Positions 27,792 to 37,356 of a stretch of DNA of 64,000 nucleotides are shown here, piece after piece. Source of the stretch: an uncultured Alphaproteobacteria bacterium (GTDB lineage: Bacteria; Pseudomonadota; Alphaproteobacteria; HIMB59; GCA-002718135); the NCBI GenBank assembly GCA_902615625.1, contig CACMPM010000001.1, positions 64,169-128,168 on the forward strand, given 5' to 3'. The notes beneath the pieces were generated by a model. It was not told the DNA's origin, searched no databases, and saw only the letters and a list, made by a program, of their open reading frames with translations. The number at the start of each line of letters is the position of its first letter. Within the stretch, counting starts at the first letter, position 1. A program made the position numbers and the translations under genes.

Positions 27792-27819
27792 AAAACCCTC
27801 TGTTTAGAGGGTTTTTTTT
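27792..27819 (+). terminator. Rho-independent terminator after proteorhodopsin
   Basis: A 9-base perfect stem AAAACCCTC/GAGGGTTTT (27792-27800 and 27807-27815) closes loop TGTTTA and runs into an uninterrupted T-tract to 27819. It lies 22 bases after the proteorhodopsin stop and isolates that gene from rplM. Confidence 0.95.
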
Positions 27820-27865
27820 ATTAAAATATTGACTTAATTTTTCAATATATGTATTTGGGCACGCG

Positions 27866-28324
27866 ATGAAAACATTTTCTTTGAAAAAAAATGATATTAA
27901 AAAAAAATGGGTCTTGATTGATGCTAAAGATGCAGTTTTAGGAAGATTGGCAGTTATTTCAGCAAATATTCTCAGAGGTAAAAATAAACCCGAATATACC
28001 CCCAACCAAGACTGTGGTGATAATTTGATTATAATTAACTCCGATAAAATTCATCTAAAAGGTAAAAAAGCTGATAATAAAATATATTACAGGCACACTG
28101 GATATCCTGGAGGAATTAAAGAGACAACTCCTAATAAAATGAAGGAAAAAAACAAATCTGATGAAATTATCAAGCTTGCAATTAAAAGAATGATACCGAG
28201 AGGACCTTTAGGAAGACAACAATTATCCAATTGCAAGGTATATAGAGATGAAAACCATAATCATGAAGCTCAAAACCCTCAAATCATAGATATAGAATCA
28301 ATGAATATTAAAAACAAAATTTAA
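27866..28324 (+). CDS. rplM: 50S ribosomal protein L13
   Basis: L13 is an early-assembling protein of the large subunit. Diagnostic stretches are [26 protein letters not shown] in the N-terminal half, YRHTGYPGG, and [19 protein letters not shown]. At 152 residues it is full length. It pairs with rpsI 2 bases downstream, the universal L13-S9 operon. Confidence 0.97.
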   Translation: MKTFSLKKNDIKKKWVLIDAKDAVLGRLAVISANILRGKNKPEYTPNQDCGDNLIIINSDKIHLKGKKADNKIYYRHTGYPGGIKETTPNKMKEKNKSDEIIKLAIKRMIPRGPLGRQQLSNCKVYRDENHNHEAQNPQIIDIESMNIKNKI

Positions 28325-28326
28325 TT

Positions 28327-28755
28327 ATGGAAAATCAAGAAAATCAAACAGAAAACATTTTAGATAATAAAGAAAGAGCTTACGCTACTGGAAAAAGAAA
28401 AAATTCTATTGCAAGAGTTTGGTTAAAAAGAGGTAGTGGTGAGATTAAAATCAATGGTAAACCTCTTGATAAATACTTTTCAAGACCCGTACTACAAATG
28501 ATAGTTAATCAGCCATTGGATGTTGTTAAGGCTGATAACTCTTATGAGATTATGGCTTCAGTTAAAGGCGGAGGTCTTTCTGGTCAAGCTGGCGCTATTA
28601 GACATGGTATTAGTAAAGCATTAAGTTTGTACGATCAGTCAAATAGACCACCTCTCAAAAAAGTTGGATTTTTAACTAGAGATCCAAGAGTTGTTGAAAG
28701 AAAAAAAGCTGGTTTAGCAAAAGCTAGAAGAAGTTACCAATTCTCTAAGAGATAA
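28327..28755 (+). CDS. rpsI: 30S ribosomal protein S9
   Basis: S9 lies in the small-subunit head with its tail reaching the P site. Seen are [39 protein letters not shown], and the basic C-terminus [14 protein letters not shown]. The ~18-residue Glu/Asn-rich N-terminal extension is common in alphaproteobacteria. It is followed 6 bases later by argC. Confidence 0.97.
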   Translation: MENQENQTENILDNKERAYATGKRKNSIARVWLKRGSGEIKINGKPLDKYFSRPVLQMIVNQPLDVVKADNSYEIMASVKGGGLSGQAGAIRHGISKALSLYDQSNRPPLKKVGFLTRDPRVVERKKAGLAKARRSYQFSKR

Positions 28756-28761
28756 ATTTTC

Positions 28762-29790
28762 ATGAATAATAAGATTAGAGTAGCCGTTTTAGGCTCAACA
28801 GGCTATGTTGGAATGGAATTAGTAAAAATTCTATCAAATCATCCTTACGTAGAAATAAATTTTTTAGGATCAGAAACTATTTATGGTAGATATCTAAATA
28901 ATATTGATAATACAGAAGAATATAATCAATTTCCTCTTTTAAAGCCGAATGATAGTTTTAATGCAGATGATAGTGATTATGTGTTCTTAGCTTTACCTCA
29001 TGCAGTATCAAATAAATATGTAAAAAATTTTTTTAAAAAAATTAATATTATAGATTTATCAGCGGATTTTAGATTAGATAATTTTGATATTTATAAAAAA
29101 AATTATGGTGATGAACATGACTGCAAAGAGCATTTAAAAAATTTTATTTATGGTCTTGCTGAAATAAATAGAGAAAAAATAATTGGTTCAAAAAATATAG
29201 CTGTACCTGGCTGCTATCCAACTTCTATTTTATTACCATTAATACCTTTAATAAAAAATAAACTAATCAATACCGAGAATATAATCATAGACTCGAAATC
29301 AGGTTATAGTGGAGCAGGAAAGAAATTTGATTTCAATAAATTAAAATCAAAAAATGATTATAATTTTTATAATTATAATACAAATAATCACAGACATATT
29401 ACAGAAATCAAACAAGAACTTAATAAGCATAATTCAGGAAATGAAGTAAAGTTTTCATTTAATCCTCATATACTTCCTAATTTTAGAGGTATGATTTCTA
29501 CAATCTATTGTGATCTAAATAATGGGATTCAAAAAACTGATATTATAAATCTATTCCAGAACTTACAAAAAATAAATCCTTTCATAAAGTATATAGATAA
29601 CGATGAAATGCTTGATTTTTTTTCTATTCAAAACTCTAATTATTGTAAAATTAAAACTTTTGATCATTATAGTGAAGATAAATTGATTATAGTCAGCGCA
29701 ATAGATAATTTAATAAAGGGTGCTGCTGGTCAAGCAGTACAATGTTTTAATATAGCAGAAAATATTGAAGAAACACTATCTTTAGTATGA
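28762..29790 (+). CDS. argC: N-acetyl-gamma-glutamyl-phosphate reductase
   Basis: ArgC reduces N-acetylglutamyl phosphate to the semialdehyde in arginine synthesis. The NADPH-binding start VAVLGSTGYVGMELVKIL, the catalytic PGCYPTSILLPL with its cysteine, and SKSGYSGAGKK are present; the later NFRGMISTIYC also fits. At 342 residues it is complete. It follows rpsI as in many alphaproteobacteria and overlaps the next small gene by 4 bases. Confidence 0.95.
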   Translation: MNNKIRVAVLGSTGYVGMELVKILSNHPYVEINFLGSETIYGRYLNNIDNTEEYNQFPLLKPNDSFNADDSDYVFLALPHAVSNKYVKNFFKKINIIDLSADFRLDNFDIYKKNYGDEHDCKEHLKNFIYGLAEINREKIIGSKNIAVPGCYPTSILLPLIPLIKNKLINTENIIIDSKSGYSGAGKKFDFNKLKSKNDYNFYNYNTNNHRHITEIKQELNKHNSGNEVKFSFNPHILPNFRGMISTIYCDLNNGIQKTDIINLFQNLQKINPFIKYIDNDEMLDFFSIQNSNYCKIKTFDHYSEDKLIIVSAIDNLIKGAAGQAVQCFNIAENIEETLSLV

Positions 29791-29972
29791 TTAAATACTT
29801 TACAGCTTTCCTCCTTCACCTTTTTATCTTTTCATGCGCATACCCTGATATTGATAATGTTCCTGATTTTAAAGACACAAAATTAACTGATGAAGAATTA
29901 TTAGAATATTGTAGTATTTCTAATACAGATAAAAAAGATATAGATAAATGTATTAATGATTATAGAAGTTAA
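29787..29972 (+). CDS. Small putative lipoprotein, unknown function
   Basis: This is a 61-residue protein with a hydrophobic N-terminal signal and a lipobox-like FIFSC (Cys17), so probably a lipoprotein. The mature part is about 44 residues, rich in Asp and Lys, with two further cysteines (EYC and KCI) that could form a disulfide. The ATGA overlap with argC suggests coupled translation, and hom follows 8 bases later. I do not recognise the family. Confidence 0.7.
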   Translation: MIKYFTAFLLHLFIFSCAYPDIDNVPDFKDTKLTDEELLEYCSISNTDKKDIDKCINDYRS

Positions 29973-29980
29973 ATTTATTT

Positions 29981-31279
29981 ATGAGTAAACTTAATATTGG
30001 TATAGCAGGATTGGGAAATGTTGGGTCAGCACTAGTTGAAACAATAGAAGAAAATAAAAATTATTTCCTTGATAAAACAGATGTAGAATTGAACATAGTT
30101 GGTATATCTGCCAAAACCAAAAATAAAAAAAGGAATTTTAATATATCAAATTATGTTTGGTATGATGACCCAAGAAAAATGTCTAAAGATGATAATTGTA
30201 ACGTAATTGTTGAATTGATTGGTGAAGAAAAAGGAATTAGCTATGAAATAATTCAAACAGCATTAAAAAATAAAAAACATGTTATAACAGGGAATAAAGC
30301 TTTAATAGCTAATCATGGAAAAGAATTATTTGAATTAGCTAATATAAATTCATTAGCCTTATCGTATGAAGCTGCTGTTGCAGGTGGCATACCAGTAATA
30401 AAAACAATAAAAAATTCAATTAGTTTAGATAAAATTAATAAAATTTCTGGAATTTTAAATGGAACTACAAATTACATTTTAACAAAAATGCAACAAGATA
30501 ATTTGTCCTTTGATGCAGTTCTAAAAGTTGCTAAAGATAAAGGATTTACTTCTGATCAGGAATCAAAATTAGATATTGGTGGCTATGATGCTGCACACAA
30601 GTTAACAATATTATCAACCCTATGTTTTAAATCAAATTTAAACTTTAATAATAATTATATTGAAGGAATTTCAAATATTAAAATTGAAGATATTAATTTT
30701 GCTGAAAAATTAGGGTATAAGATAAAATTAATATCTGAAGCTTGCATAATTGATGGAAAGATTTCAAACTTTACTTCACCAAAATTAGTTTCAGTTGATA
30801 ATCCCTTAGCGAATGTTGATAATGCTCTTAATGCGATTAATATTGAAACTATACATTTAGAAAATTTATTTTTAGAGGGTGAAGGAGCAGGGGGAAAACC
30901 AACTGCCAGCTCTGTCTTGTCTGATTTATATGATATATCTCAGAATGAAAAATTTGATAATTTGGGTTTTAAAATTGATAAGTTAAAAAGCTTTGAAAAA
31001 TATTCAGCAGAAAATATAATTAATAGCTATTACCTAAGAATAATGACTGAAGACAAACCTGGCGTTCTCTCATCAATTACTAATTATTTTAGTGATTTTG
31101 ATATATCTGTTAAAAAAATACTTCAACTCCCCGAGAGTTCTGAAGCAGATAAACCTATACCTATTATAATAACTACTCATAATATTCAGAAAGTAAAATT
31201 AAGTAATGTAATTAATAAAATTGAAGGTTTAGAATTTGTAAAAGAAAAAATTACTGTTCTTGCTATTCATGATAATTAA
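29981..31279 (+). CDS. hom: Homoserine dehydrogenase
   Basis: Hom reduces aspartate semialdehyde to homoserine for threonine and methionine. The Rossmann start is IGIAGLGNVGSALVETI. KHVITGNKALIA, the substrate loop YEAAVAGGIPVIKTI and ILNGTTNYILTKM are all in place. The C-terminal ~85 residues form an ACT domain (YYLRIMTEDKPGVLSSITNYF), the usual site of threonine feedback. Its 432 residues match the two-domain enzyme. recJ follows 5 bases later; in many alphaproteobacteria glpX lies between hom and recJ. Confidence 0.95.
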   Translation: MSKLNIGIAGLGNVGSALVETIEENKNYFLDKTDVELNIVGISAKTKNKKRNFNISNYVWYDDPRKMSKDDNCNVIVELIGEEKGISYEIIQTALKNKKHVITGNKALIANHGKELFELANINSLALSYEAAVAGGIPVIKTIKNSISLDKINKISGILNGTTNYILTKMQQDNLSFDAVLKVAKDKGFTSDQESKLDIGGYDAAHKLTILSTLCFKSNLNFNNNYIEGISNIKIEDINFAEKLGYKIKLISEACIIDGKISNFTSPKLVSVDNPLANVDNALNAINIETIHLENLFLEGEGAGGKPTASSVLSDLYDISQNEKFDNLGFKIDKLKSFEKYSAENIINSYYLRIMTEDKPGVLSSITNYFSDFDISVKKILQLPESSEADKPIPIIITTHNIQKVKLSNVINKIEGLEFVKEKITVLAIHDN

Positions 31280-31284
31280 TTAAT

Positions 31285-33030
31285 GTGAATATTGAAAAAT
31301 CATTATCCGATAAATTTTGGGAAGAAAAGCAAATAGACTTTAAACACATTCAAGCTCTTTCACAAAACAAATCAATATCTGAAATTTTTTCAAAACTTCT
31401 AATTTCAAGAGGTGTCTTCGAAGATAATTATGATAACTATATAAATCCAAATCCTTTAAATAATCTTCCGGATCCTTTTGAACTTAAAGATATGAAAAAA
31501 GGAATTGAAAGATGTATTGAGGCTTTAAAGAATAATGAAAAGATTGGAATAATAGCTGATTATGATGTTGATGGATCTACTTCTGCTTCAATTTTATATA
31601 AATTTTTAAATAATTTTACCAATAATATTGTTTGTAAAATTCCGCATAGATTATCGGAGGGTTATGGTCCAAATGTTAGGCTTATGAATGAAATGCTTAA
31701 TGAAAAAATTACACTATTGTTTACACTGGATTGTGGTACATCAGCATTTAACTCGATTGATTTGCCAAATTTCAAAGATATTGAAGTTATAGTTATAGAT
31801 CATCATTTAAGTGAATTTAAACTGCCAAAAGTTCACTCAGTAATTAATCCAAATAGATTTGATGAAAACAATGATTATAAAGATTTTGCTGCAGTAGCAG
31901 TAACCTTTCTTTTTTTAATGGGTTTAAGAAAGCAAATTAGAGAATTAAAATTATTTCCAAATATAAAAGAGCCAAATTTGATGTCATATTTAGACTTAGT
32001 TGCTGTTGGAACAATTTGCGATATTGTTAATATTAATAATTATAATAGATCAATTGTCAGTAAAGGTTTGGAGCTCATTAGAAGTCGAAAAAATAAATCA
32101 ATAACTAAAATATTAGATAACTCTAATATAAATCATGAACCTTTAGCTAAAGATATTGGTTTTGTCTTAGGACCACAAATTAATGCTGCGAGTAGAATTG
32201 ATGACTCTTCTTTATCCTCCAGACTTCTGATATCAAAAGATGATTCTGAAATAGAAACTATTTCTAGAAAACTATTTTTAATTAATGAAAAAAGAAAATT
32301 AATTGAACAAAATATATTCAATGAAGCAATTGAGCAAATAAAAGATCAAGAAAATAAAAAATTTATTATTGTTTATAAAGAGAATTGGCACCAAGGTGTT
32401 CTAGGTATAGTTGCCAGTAAAATAGTAGCTCTTTATAACAAGCCAACATTTGTATTTTCTTTTATTAATAATATTGGATCAGGTTCAGGCAGATCTATAG
32501 ATCATATTGATATTGGAAGTATTGTCCTTGAGCTTAAGGCTAATGATTTAATAGAAGATGGGGGTGGCCATAAAATGGCAGTAGGTTTAAAAATAAATAA
32601 AAAAAAATTAGATAAAATAGATAAATTCTTAGTTAAAAAATTTGATTCATATCACGATAATTTTTTCGAAAAAAAAATATTTTATGACAGTGAAATTTCT
32701 GTGAATCAAATAAATAAAGATTTTTTAGATAATTTAGAATTATTAGAACCTCACGGCAAAGGTAATGAAGAGCCTCAATTTTTAATCAAAGATATAGTAA
32801 TTGATCAGGTAAAAAAATTAAAAAATAAACATATTTTAATTTTTTTTAAAAATGATGTAGGCGAAAATTTAAAAGGTATATCATTCAACACTATGAATAC
32901 CCTAATTGGTGATTATCTTATGAACTTTAATAAATTTAAATTTCATATTTTATGTTCTATTAAAAAAGATAACTTCTCAAGTAGTCAGATGCCTCAAATA
33001 TTGATCCATGACGTGAAAGTAATCAATTAA
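31285..33030 (+). CDS. recJ: Single-stranded-DNA-specific exonuclease RecJ
   Basis: RecJ is the 5'-3' single-strand exonuclease of recombination and mismatch repair. It starts at GTG 31285. DHH-family motifs follow: ADYDVDGSTSASIL (motif I), TLDCGTSAF (II), VIDHHLSEF (III) and VAVGTICDIV (IV). The DHHA1 part includes GSGSGRSIDHIDIGSIV and the GGGHKMAVGLKI loop. At 581 residues it is complete. tRNA-Glu lies 44 bases downstream. Confidence 0.95.
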   Translation: MNIEKSLSDKFWEEKQIDFKHIQALSQNKSISEIFSKLLISRGVFEDNYDNYINPNPLNNLPDPFELKDMKKGIERCIEALKNNEKIGIIADYDVDGSTSASILYKFLNNFTNNIVCKIPHRLSEGYGPNVRLMNEMLNEKITLLFTLDCGTSAFNSIDLPNFKDIEVIVIDHHLSEFKLPKVHSVINPNRFDENNDYKDFAAVAVTFLFLMGLRKQIRELKLFPNIKEPNLMSYLDLVAVGTICDIVNINNYNRSIVSKGLELIRSRKNKSITKILDNSNINHEPLAKDIGFVLGPQINAASRIDDSSLSSRLLISKDDSEIETISRKLFLINEKRKLIEQNIFNEAIEQIKDQENKKFIIVYKENWHQGVLGIVASKIVALYNKPTFVFSFINNIGSGSGRSIDHIDIGSIVLELKANDLIEDGGGHKMAVGLKINKKKLDKIDKFLVKKFDSYHDNFFEKKIFYDSEISVNQINKDFLDNLELLEPHGKGNEEPQFLIKDIVIDQVKKLKNKHILIFFKNDVGENLKGISFNTMNTLIGDYLMNFNKFKFHILCSIKKDNFSSSQMPQILIHDVKVIN

Positions 33031-33074
33031 ATAATTTGAAAAAAATCAAAATATCTACTATATACCAATCACGT

Positions 33075-33149
33075 GTCCCCTTCGTCTATCGGTTAGGACA
33101 TCAGGTTTTCATCCTGAAAAGAGGAGTTCGACTCTCCTAGGGGATGCCA
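33075..33149 (+). tRNA. tRNA-Glu (UUC)
   Basis: The acceptor GTCCCCT pairs with AGGGGAT (33139-33145). D-arm, anticodon stem CAGG/CCTG and T-arm (GAGGAGTTCGACTCTCC) are intact. The anticodon TTC lies at 33108-33110, the discriminator is G33146 and CCA is encoded (33147-33149). It ends 5 bases from the stop codon of the convergent quinone oxidoreductase gene. Confidence 0.97.
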
Positions 33150-33154
33150 CTAAT

Positions 33155-34141
33155 TTAAGGGCATAGAATTATTGACCCTACTGAATTCCTTGATTGAATT
33201 AACTCGTGAGCCTGACCTGCTTCAGATAATTTAAATTTTTTGAATATATTAGGCTTTATTTCTTTATTTTTAATTTTTGAAAATAATTTGTTACTGCACT
33301 TCATTAATTCCTCTGAATTACGGATATAATGCATTAATGTTGGTCTAGTATAATATAAACTTTTAGGATTAAATGTACTATGAAGATTGACATCATTTAC
33401 CATTCCAGATGATTGTCCGAAAGATACCATTAGTCCTCTAAATTTTAGACATTTTAAAGATATATCAAATGTATCTTTACCAACTCCATCATAAACAACA
33501 TTTACTCCTTCATTGTTTGTCAATTTTAAAACACTACTATGAACATCATTTTGTTTATAATTAACAGTGAATTCGCATCCGTTTTGTTTTGCTAAAGATG
33601 CCTTTTCATCTGTACTAACAGTGCCAATCATTTTAGCTCCTATGGATTTGGCCCATTGACTAGCAATTAAGCCAACACCTCCTGCAGCTGCATGAAATAA
33701 AAAAACTTCATCTTTTTGTAATTTGTACAATCTTTCAAAAAGGTATTCTACAGTCATTCCCTGCAATAATATTGAAGCAGCTTCATCATTTGAAATATAT
33801 TCTGGTAATTTTACAACTCTTCGGGCATCAAAATCTCTAACTTCGCAATAAGCGCCAATTGGAGGGCTAAAGGAGTAAGCTACTCTATCACCAACTTTTA
33901 AGTTTGATACATTATCTCCAATTTCTATAACATCTCCTGCTGCTTCTACCCCTAAACAAAAAGGGATTTCTAAAGGTAGCGGGTATATGCCTGTTCTATG
34001 ATACGTATCGATGTAGTTAATACCAATTGAAGTTTGGTTAATTCTAACCATATTTTCTTCAACATTTTTAGGTAAGTCATAGTTTTCATATTTTAAAACT
34101 TCTGGACCACCCAGTTTACTGACTACAACTCTATTTGGCAT
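33155..34141 (-). CDS. Zinc-independent quinone oxidoreductase (MDR superfamily)
   Basis: This is a predicted NADPH-dependent quinone or enone reductase. The 328 residues show the QOR pattern: SKLGGPEVLKYE at the start, GINYIDTYHRTGIYP, IPFCLGVEAAGDVIEIG, the cofactor loop FHAAAGGVGLIASQWAK and NVVYDGVGKDTF. The catalytic zinc ligands of alcohol dehydrogenases are absent, as in crystallin-type reductases. It overlaps the upstream acetoacetyl-CoA synthetase gene by 11 bases, so the two are co-transcribed leftward. The physiological substrate is unknown. Confidence 0.9.
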   Translation of the reverse strand: MPNRVVVSKLGGPEVLKYENYDLPKNVEENMVRINQTSIGINYIDTYHRTGIYPLPLEIPFCLGVEAAGDVIEIGDNVSNLKVGDRVAYSFSPPIGAYCEVRDFDARRVVKLPEYISNDEAASILLQGMTVEYLFERLYKLQKDEVFLFHAAAGGVGLIASQWAKSIGAKMIGTVSTDEKASLAKQNGCEFTVNYKQNDVHSSVLKLTNNEGVNVVYDGVGKDTFDISLKCLKFRGLMVSFGQSSGMVNDVNLHSTFNPKSLYYTRPTLMHYIRNSEELMKCSNKLFSKIKNKEIKPNIFKKFKLSEAGQAHELIQSRNSVGSIILCP

Positions 34142-36080
34142 AATTATTCTTTAAGTTTTTATATACTAATTCGAATTCTTTTAAACATTCTGGGTTAGCC
34201 AATGATTCTTCATTTTCAATACTTTCACCATTAATTAATTTTTTAATTAAAATTTCAACTATTTTACCACTTCTAGTTCTTGGTATTTCACTTATAGCAT
34301 ATATTTGTGAGGGAATATGCTTGTAAGAAAGATTAATTTTTATTTCATCTATTATTTTAGACCTTAAATTTTCATTAAATTCAAAATTTTTATTCAAGAC
34401 AACAAATAATATAATTTGTGTATCATTTTTTAATTTATATTCCACTGCAACAGCTTCCTGAACTTCTGTAATATTTTCAATTACTCTATAAATTTCTGCA
34501 GTACCTATTCTTACTCCTCCAGAATTTAGAGTTGCATCTGATCGGCCATAAATTACATAACCGCCATTTATAGTTTTTTCAATATAATCTCCATGATACC
34601 AAATGTTTTTATATTTACTAAAATAAGAATTAAAATATTTTTTATTATCATGATCGTTCCAAAAATATAAAGGCATTGATGGAAAAGAAGATTTACATAC
34701 TAGTTCTCCTTTTTGATTTTCAATTGAATTTCCTTTTTCATCAAATACATCAACATCCATTCCAAGAGCTTTACACTGAATTTCACCACTATAGACATCC
34801 ATTAACGGATTACCGGTAACAAAACACGAAACTAAATCAGTACCACCACTTATAGATTCAAGATGAATATTTGATTTGATGTTTTTATAAACGTATTCAA
34901 ATGATTCATTAACCAAAGGAGATCCTGTTGAAGCTAGGGTATTTAAACTATTTAATTTAAAACTTTCTTTAATTTTAATTTTATTATTTTTTAAAGTATC
35001 TAAATATTTTGCACCAGTCCCAAAAAAATTAATGCTTTCTTCTTCTGCTATTTCAAAAAGATGTTTATTATCGGGAATAAAAGGGGATCCATCATATAAA
35101 ATTATTGTTGCTTTTGACGCCAAAGCAGAAACTAACCAATTCCACATCATCCACCCACAAGTAGTAAAATAAAAAACTCTATCTTTTTCATTAATATCAC
35201 AATGTAGTACATGTTCTTTTTTATGTTGTATTAGCGCTCCGCCAGAACTGTGAACAATACATTTTGGTACTCCAGTAGTTCCACTCGAATAAAGAATATA
35301 CAGTGGGTGATTAAAATTAAACTTTTCAAATTTACTATACGCAATTTCTTGTTGTAAAATCTTACACAAATTATCGTATTCAAAATCTAATTGATAATCT
35401 TTTTCATTAAATTCATATGGTATTAAAATAATTTTCTCTATACTTGGGATATTATATACAACATCTTTTATAATTTTTGTCGTATCAACTTTTTTATTGT
35501 TGTAAAAATAATAATCTGAAAATAATAATACTTTTGGTTCAATTTGTTTAAATCTGTCTATAATTGCTTTTTTACCAAAATCTGATGAACATGATGACCA
35601 AATAGCACCTAATTGTGCTGAAGATAAAAATGAAATTACAGTTTCAGGTATATTAGGAAGTATAGCAGCTATCCTATCATTTTTTTCAATGTTATTATTT
35701 TTTAAATAATTTGCAAATTTCAAAACTGCACTTTTAAGCTCTTTCCAAGAGTAATTTCTTTTAATTTTTTTTTCAGAGTGAAATATTATTGCATCATCAT
35801 CATCATCTCTTGTTAAACAATTTTCAGCATAATTTATCTTACATTCATCAAAAAATTTATTATTAGTAAACTCAGGTGCTGATTTAAAAATTTTACCTTT
35901 TTTTTCACCAACAAAATTTGTGAAATCCCATACATTAGTCCAAAATTCATTTTTATGTTTTATGCTCCAATTATGCAAGTCAGCATAATTTTTTATATTT
36001 AAACTTTTATCTAGTTGATTAATAAACTTGTGGAGATTTGTTTTTTTATTATTTGGAGACCACAACTTTATGTTGTGCAT
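34131..36080 (-). CDS. aacS: Acetoacetyl-CoA synthetase
   Basis: This enzyme activates acetoacetate with ATP and CoA. The N-terminal region (LWSPNNKKTN..., NYADLHNWSIKHKNEFWTNVW) is typical of AACS rather than acetyl-CoA synthetase. AMP-binding motifs are YILYSSGTTGVPKCIVHSSGG (about 261-281), YGRSDATLNSGGVRIGTAE, and the C-terminal catalytic Lys in PRTRSGKIVE. At 649 residues it is full length. It reads toward the quinone oxidoreductase gene; irr is 6 bases upstream on the same strand. A role in ketone-body or polyhydroxybutyrate turnover is plausible. Confidence 0.92.
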   Translation of the reverse strand: MHNIKLWSPNNKKTNLHKFINQLDKSLNIKNYADLHNWSIKHKNEFWTNVWDFTNFVGEKKGKIFKSAPEFTNNKFFDECKINYAENCLTRDDDDDAIIFHSEKKIKRNYSWKELKSAVLKFANYLKNNNIEKNDRIAAILPNIPETVISFLSSAQLGAIWSSCSSDFGKKAIIDRFKQIEPKVLLFSDYYFYNNKKVDTTKIIKDVVYNIPSIEKIILIPYEFNEKDYQLDFEYDNLCKILQQEIAYSKFEKFNFNHPLYILYSSGTTGVPKCIVHSSGGALIQHKKEHVLHCDINEKDRVFYFTTCGWMMWNWLVSALASKATIILYDGSPFIPDNKHLFEIAEEESINFFGTGAKYLDTLKNNKIKIKESFKLNSLNTLASTGSPLVNESFEYVYKNIKSNIHLESISGGTDLVSCFVTGNPLMDVYSGEIQCKALGMDVDVFDEKGNSIENQKGELVCKSSFPSMPLYFWNDHDNKKYFNSYFSKYKNIWYHGDYIEKTINGGYVIYGRSDATLNSGGVRIGTAEIYRVIENITEVQEAVAVEYKLKNDTQIILFVVLNKNFEFNENLRSKIIDEIKINLSYKHIPSQIYAISEIPRTRSGKIVEILIKKLINGESIENEESLANPECLKEFELVYKNLKNNYAK

Positions 36081-36086
36081 AACAAT

Positions 36087-36542
36087 TTAATTCTTTTTTT
36101 GGTCTTCTTTAAGAGATCTAACTCTGACAATAACATCAATATTATGCAATGAGAGACAAGCAGGAATAGAAGGTATATCAAGATTAATATTTTTTGTAGG
36201 TATATCATGAATCTTACCTTCATCTTCAATATACAAATGATAATGAGATTTATTATTATTACAATAGAGTGATTTATTTTGATCAACAACTATTTCTCTT
36301 ATTAATCCTAATGAGGTAAATTGTTTTAAGGTGTTATAAATTGTAGCCATAGAAATTTTTCTATCTTCTTTTTTTACTTCATCAAAAAGATTTTCAGCAG
36401 AAATATGCCTGTCACCTTTTTCAAAAATTAATTTAGCTAAAATTCTTCTTTGTTTTGTTGGTCTTATACCACTTTCCTCTATTTTTTTTAGTGCGCGGCT
36501 GTAAGGGCTTAGAGGATCAATTACTTTGTTTTCTATTCTCAT
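36087..36542 (-). CDS. irr: Fur-family iron response regulator, Irr-like
   Basis: Irr is the alphaproteobacterial Fur-family protein that senses heme status to control iron genes. The helix-turn-helix region reads GIRPTKQRRILAKLIFEKGDRHISAENL and ISMATIYNTLKQFTSLGLIREI. Irr-type features include the KGDRH stretch and the ...CNNNKSHYHLYIED segment, where the usual His-His-His heme/metal cluster reads His-Tyr-His. No cysteine-rich zinc site is seen, unlike classic Fur. It diverges from a hydrolase gene with only 16 bases between start codons and is followed by aacS after 6 bases. Confidence 0.87.
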   Translation of the reverse strand: MRIENKVIDPLSPYSRALKKIEESGIRPTKQRRILAKLIFEKGDRHISAENLFDEVKKEDRKISMATIYNTLKQFTSLGLIREIVVDQNKSLYCNNNKSHYHLYIEDEGKIHDIPTKNINLDIPSIPACLSLHNIDVIVRVRSLKEDQKKN

Positions 36543-36558
36543 AATATTATAATACGTA

Positions 36559-37356
36559 ATGAATTACATTTTTTCTGCAATTTTTCTATATTTTTTTTTA
36601 GGTTTTCTCTTGTATATCTTTCAAAGACGCATTGTTTTTAATAAATCAGGACATCCAGGCGCGCCAAAGGATTATAACTTGGATAATACAGAAGAAGTTT
36701 ATATTAAAACTGAGGATAACTTAAAGCTGTTATCATGGTATCATAAAGGGAATAATTCACTTCCTTTAATAGTCTATTTTCATGGTAATTCTTTTCATAT
36801 CGGAGATAGAGCTTACAGAATCCAGAGGTATATCGAAAAAAATTGGAGCGTACTTTTAGTTTCCTGGAGAGGTTTTGGAGGTAACAAAGGAAATCCAACA
36901 GAAAAAAATTTATATAAAGATGCAGAAGCAGTATTAAAATGGATTAAAAATAATACCGAATTTAAATTCAAAGAATTAGTTATTTATGGAGAATCACTCG
37001 GATCTGGTGCTGCAGTTGAAATGGGCACAAAGTACGAATTTTTATCTATTGTTTTAGAAGCGCCATTTACATCTATCAATGATATTGCAAAAAAAAGATA
37101 TAAAATATTTCCAACAAAATATTTAGTTAAAGATAAATTTGATAACTTCAGTAAAATTGATAAAATAACCTCGCCATTACTCATCATTAGTGGAAAAAAG
37201 GATGAAATTGTACCGCATGAACACAGTATTAGGCTTTATGATAAAGCAAAAGTAATAAAAAAGAGTGTTTTTATTGACGAAGCAATACACAATAATCTAT
37301 ATGATTTCGGGATTGAAAAAGACGTAATTGGCTTTAATTTAAAACTATGGAAATAG
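36559..37356 (+). CDS. Membrane-anchored alpha/beta hydrolase (BEM46/ABHD13-like)
   Basis: An N-terminal membrane segment (residues 3-20) precedes an alpha/beta-hydrolase fold: IVYFHGNSFHIGDRAYR (oxyanion loop), SWRGFGGNKGNP, nucleophile Ser146 in YGESLGSGAA, then SGKKDEIVPHEHS with the acid and AIHNN with the His. This pattern matches the widespread BEM46-type hydrolases, whose substrates are mostly unknown. It overlaps nhaD by 10 bases, so the two are probably one transcript. Confidence 0.85.
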   Translation: MNYIFSAIFLYFFLGFLLYIFQRRIVFNKSGHPGAPKDYNLDNTEEVYIKTEDNLKLLSWYHKGNNSLPLIVYFHGNSFHIGDRAYRIQRYIEKNWSVLLVSWRGFGGNKGNPTEKNLYKDAEAVLKWIKNNTEFKFKELVIYGESLGSGAAVEMGTKYEFLSIVLEAPFTSINDIAKKRYKIFPTKYLVKDKFDNFSKIDKITSPLLIISGKKDEIVPHEHSIRLYDKAKVIKKSVFIDEAIHNNLYDFGIEKDVIGFNLKLWK

